Source: DSXH01 sp020724325
Lineage (GTDB): Bacteria; Bacteroidota; Ignavibacteria; Ignavibacteriales; Melioribacteraceae
DNA: 64,000 nt
Direction: 5' to 3'
NCBI GenBank assembly: GCA_040756515.1
Contig: JBFLYW010000015.1
Span: 16,023-80,022, forward strand
The position numbers and the translations under genes were made by a program. The notes beneath the pieces were generated by a model, which searched no databases, was not told the origin of the DNA, and saw only the letters and a program-made list of their open reading frames with translations. Positions 63,185 through 64,000 of this stretch are shown piece after piece (within the stretch, counting starts at the first letter, position 1; each line of letters starts with the position of its first letter).

Positions 63185-63856
63185 ATGAAGAAAGATATTC
63201 TTACTTCTTGCTTATTTAAGAATAATTACGAGATTTATAATCAATTAGTACCATACGTTATAGAACAAACCGGACGAGGTGAACGCGGAATGGATATTTT
63301 TTCCCGTTTACTAAGAGAGCGTATAATTTTCTTGGGAACTGCAATTGACGATCATATTGCAAGTTTAATAATAGCTCAACTTCTATTTTTGGAAGCTGAA
63401 GACCCCGAAAAAGATATTTTCCTTTACATTAATTCGCCCGGTGGCAGTGTTTCTGCCGGTTTGGCTATTTACGATACAATGAAATATATCAGGTCAAAAG
63501 TATCGACAATTTGTGTTGGACTTGCAGCAAGTATGGGAGCTGTTTTACTTGCCGGTGGAGAAGCCAATAAACGTTCTGCTCTTCCACATTCAAAAATAAT
63601 GATTCACCAACCGTGGATTGGAGGATTACAGGGTCAGACTACTGATATTGAAATACACGCTAAGGAAATGATTAAAACGAGAGATACCATTTACAATATA
63701 CTTTCTGAACACACCGGAAAAAGTTATGATCAGATTTCAAAAGACTGCGACAGAGATTATTTCCTTACATCTGAAGAGGCAAAGGAGTATAAACTAATCG
63801 ACAATATTTTAGTCCATAGAGCTACTCCAAACGACCATACCAAAGAGAAAAAATAA
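63185..63856 (+). CDS. clpP: ATP-dependent Clp protease proteolytic subunit
   Basis: The 223-residue ClpP serine peptidase forms tetradecameric rings fed by ClpX or similar unfoldases. QTGRGERGMDIFSRLLRERI is the conserved start. The catalytic serine is about S116 in GLAASMGAVLLAGG and the histidine about H141 in IMIHQPWIGG; the aspartate lies in the DCDRDYFLTSEEA region. About 25 N-terminal residues form a likely propeptide. It follows tig by 24 bases. A group II intron end lies 22 bases downstream, where clpX is often found. Confidence 0.97.
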   Translation: MKKDILTSCLFKNNYEIYNQLVPYVIEQTGRGERGMDIFSRLLRERIIFLGTAIDDHIASLIIAQLLFLEAEDPEKDIFLYINSPGGSVSAGLAIYDTMKYIRSKVSTICVGLAASMGAVLLAGGEANKRSALPHSKIMIHQPWIGGLQGQTTDIEIHAKEMIKTRDTIYNILSEHTGKSYDQISKDCDRDYFLTSEEAKEYKLIDNILVHRATPNDHTKEKK

Positions 63857-63878
63857 AATTTGTATTTATTTTTGAAAG

Positions 63879-64000
63879 GTAGAGTAGAGGCAGAGAATCT
63901 CTGCCCCCCTCGTCAAACCGTACGTGAAGTTTTCCTTCATACGGCTTTCCTATATAATTTGTATAAAGCATTCACAGTTTTCAGTCATACGCAAATTTTG
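63879..64000 (-). mobile_element. 3' end of a group II intron (domains V and VI), continuing beyond the window
   Basis: On the minus strand AAGCCGTATGAAGGAAAACT then TCACGTACGGTTT (63915-63947) folds as domain V. The outer stem AAGCCGTA/TACGGTTT keeps the invariant G-U pair and AGC triad, and the inner stem TGAAG/CTTCA carries a GAAAA loop. Domain VI follows as a hairpin built on GGCAGAGA and TCTCTGCC. The 3' boundary is near CTACTCTACC (about 63879-63889). The intron body and any reverse transcriptase lie to the right of the window. Bases 63948-64000 are intron interior. Confidence 0.8.

Overview
The window is AT-rich bacterial chromosome. Gene content and style point to the Bacteroidota/Chlorobi/Ignavibacteriota assemblage, most likely an Ignavibacteria-like organism. 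This is inferred from a small histone H1-like protein of the Bacteroidota type, TonB-dependent uptake, tandem FtsX/MacB permeases, large outer-membrane barrels, promoters resembling the Bacteroidota pattern TTTG-N19/20-TAnnTTTG (tRNA-Leu and lat), frequent TTG starts, and abundant short palindromic intergenic repeats. No rRNA, CRISPR array or prophage is present. One tRNA, one TPP riboswitch and the 3' end of a group II intron are visible.

Layout. 1-5.6 kb: the start of a TIGR02757-family gene running off the left edge, pdxJ, and a lysine catabolism pair (lysine 6-aminotransferase and an ALDH7-type semialdehyde dehydrogenase, transcribed divergently around a lipoprotein gene), then rsmI. 5.6-7.8 kb: a small accessory island with a broken REP-associated (RAYT) transposase, GAGACG-type palindromes, a nucleotidyltransferase two-gene module and a MazF-type toxin-antitoxin pair with a palindromic operator. 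7.8-15.4 kb: apt, dus and a drug-type MFS transporter; a CapA-like protein; a histone H1-like protein; a membrane Fe-S oxidoreductase; bioY; a hydrolase. 15.5-18.2 kb, plus strand: a lone hisA, a cyclic-nucleotide-binding protein, a universal stress protein and an eIF2B-like protein. 18.1-22 kb: TPR protein, a MITE-like element, a secreted protein, an SLC45-like transporter and a methyltransferase. 22.1-24.4 kb, plus strand: smpB, tyrS, pyruvoyl arginine decarboxylase.

24.5-29.2 kb is a thiamine salvage operon. A TPP riboswitch with its own terminator precedes a TonB-dependent receptor, thiN and a sodium:solute symporter, giving outer-membrane import, inner-membrane import and pyrophosphorylation in one unit. 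Next come a six-LysM lytic transglycosylase, a biotin-dependent carboxyltransferase subunit linked to an ABC pair whose ATPase has lost most catalytic motifs, aroC, htrA, recO, mtnA, a PfkB kinase, a Nudix hydrolase and a 1149-residue outer-membrane protein.

45.6-54.2 kb is a MacB/TolC-type export operon: TolC, adaptor, one ATPase and four FtsX permeases in an A-B-A-B arrangement that looks like duplication of a permease pair. 54.3-61.1 kb holds cca, a membrane-anchored HExxH peptidase/TPR protein, murA, and a Ser/Thr kinase with an extracytoplasmic Ycf48-like propeller. 61.2-64 kb: a long repeat cluster that is a reverse-complement relative of the one near 37 kb, tRNA-Leu(UAG), tig, clpP, and the domain V/VI end of a group II intron entering from the right edge.
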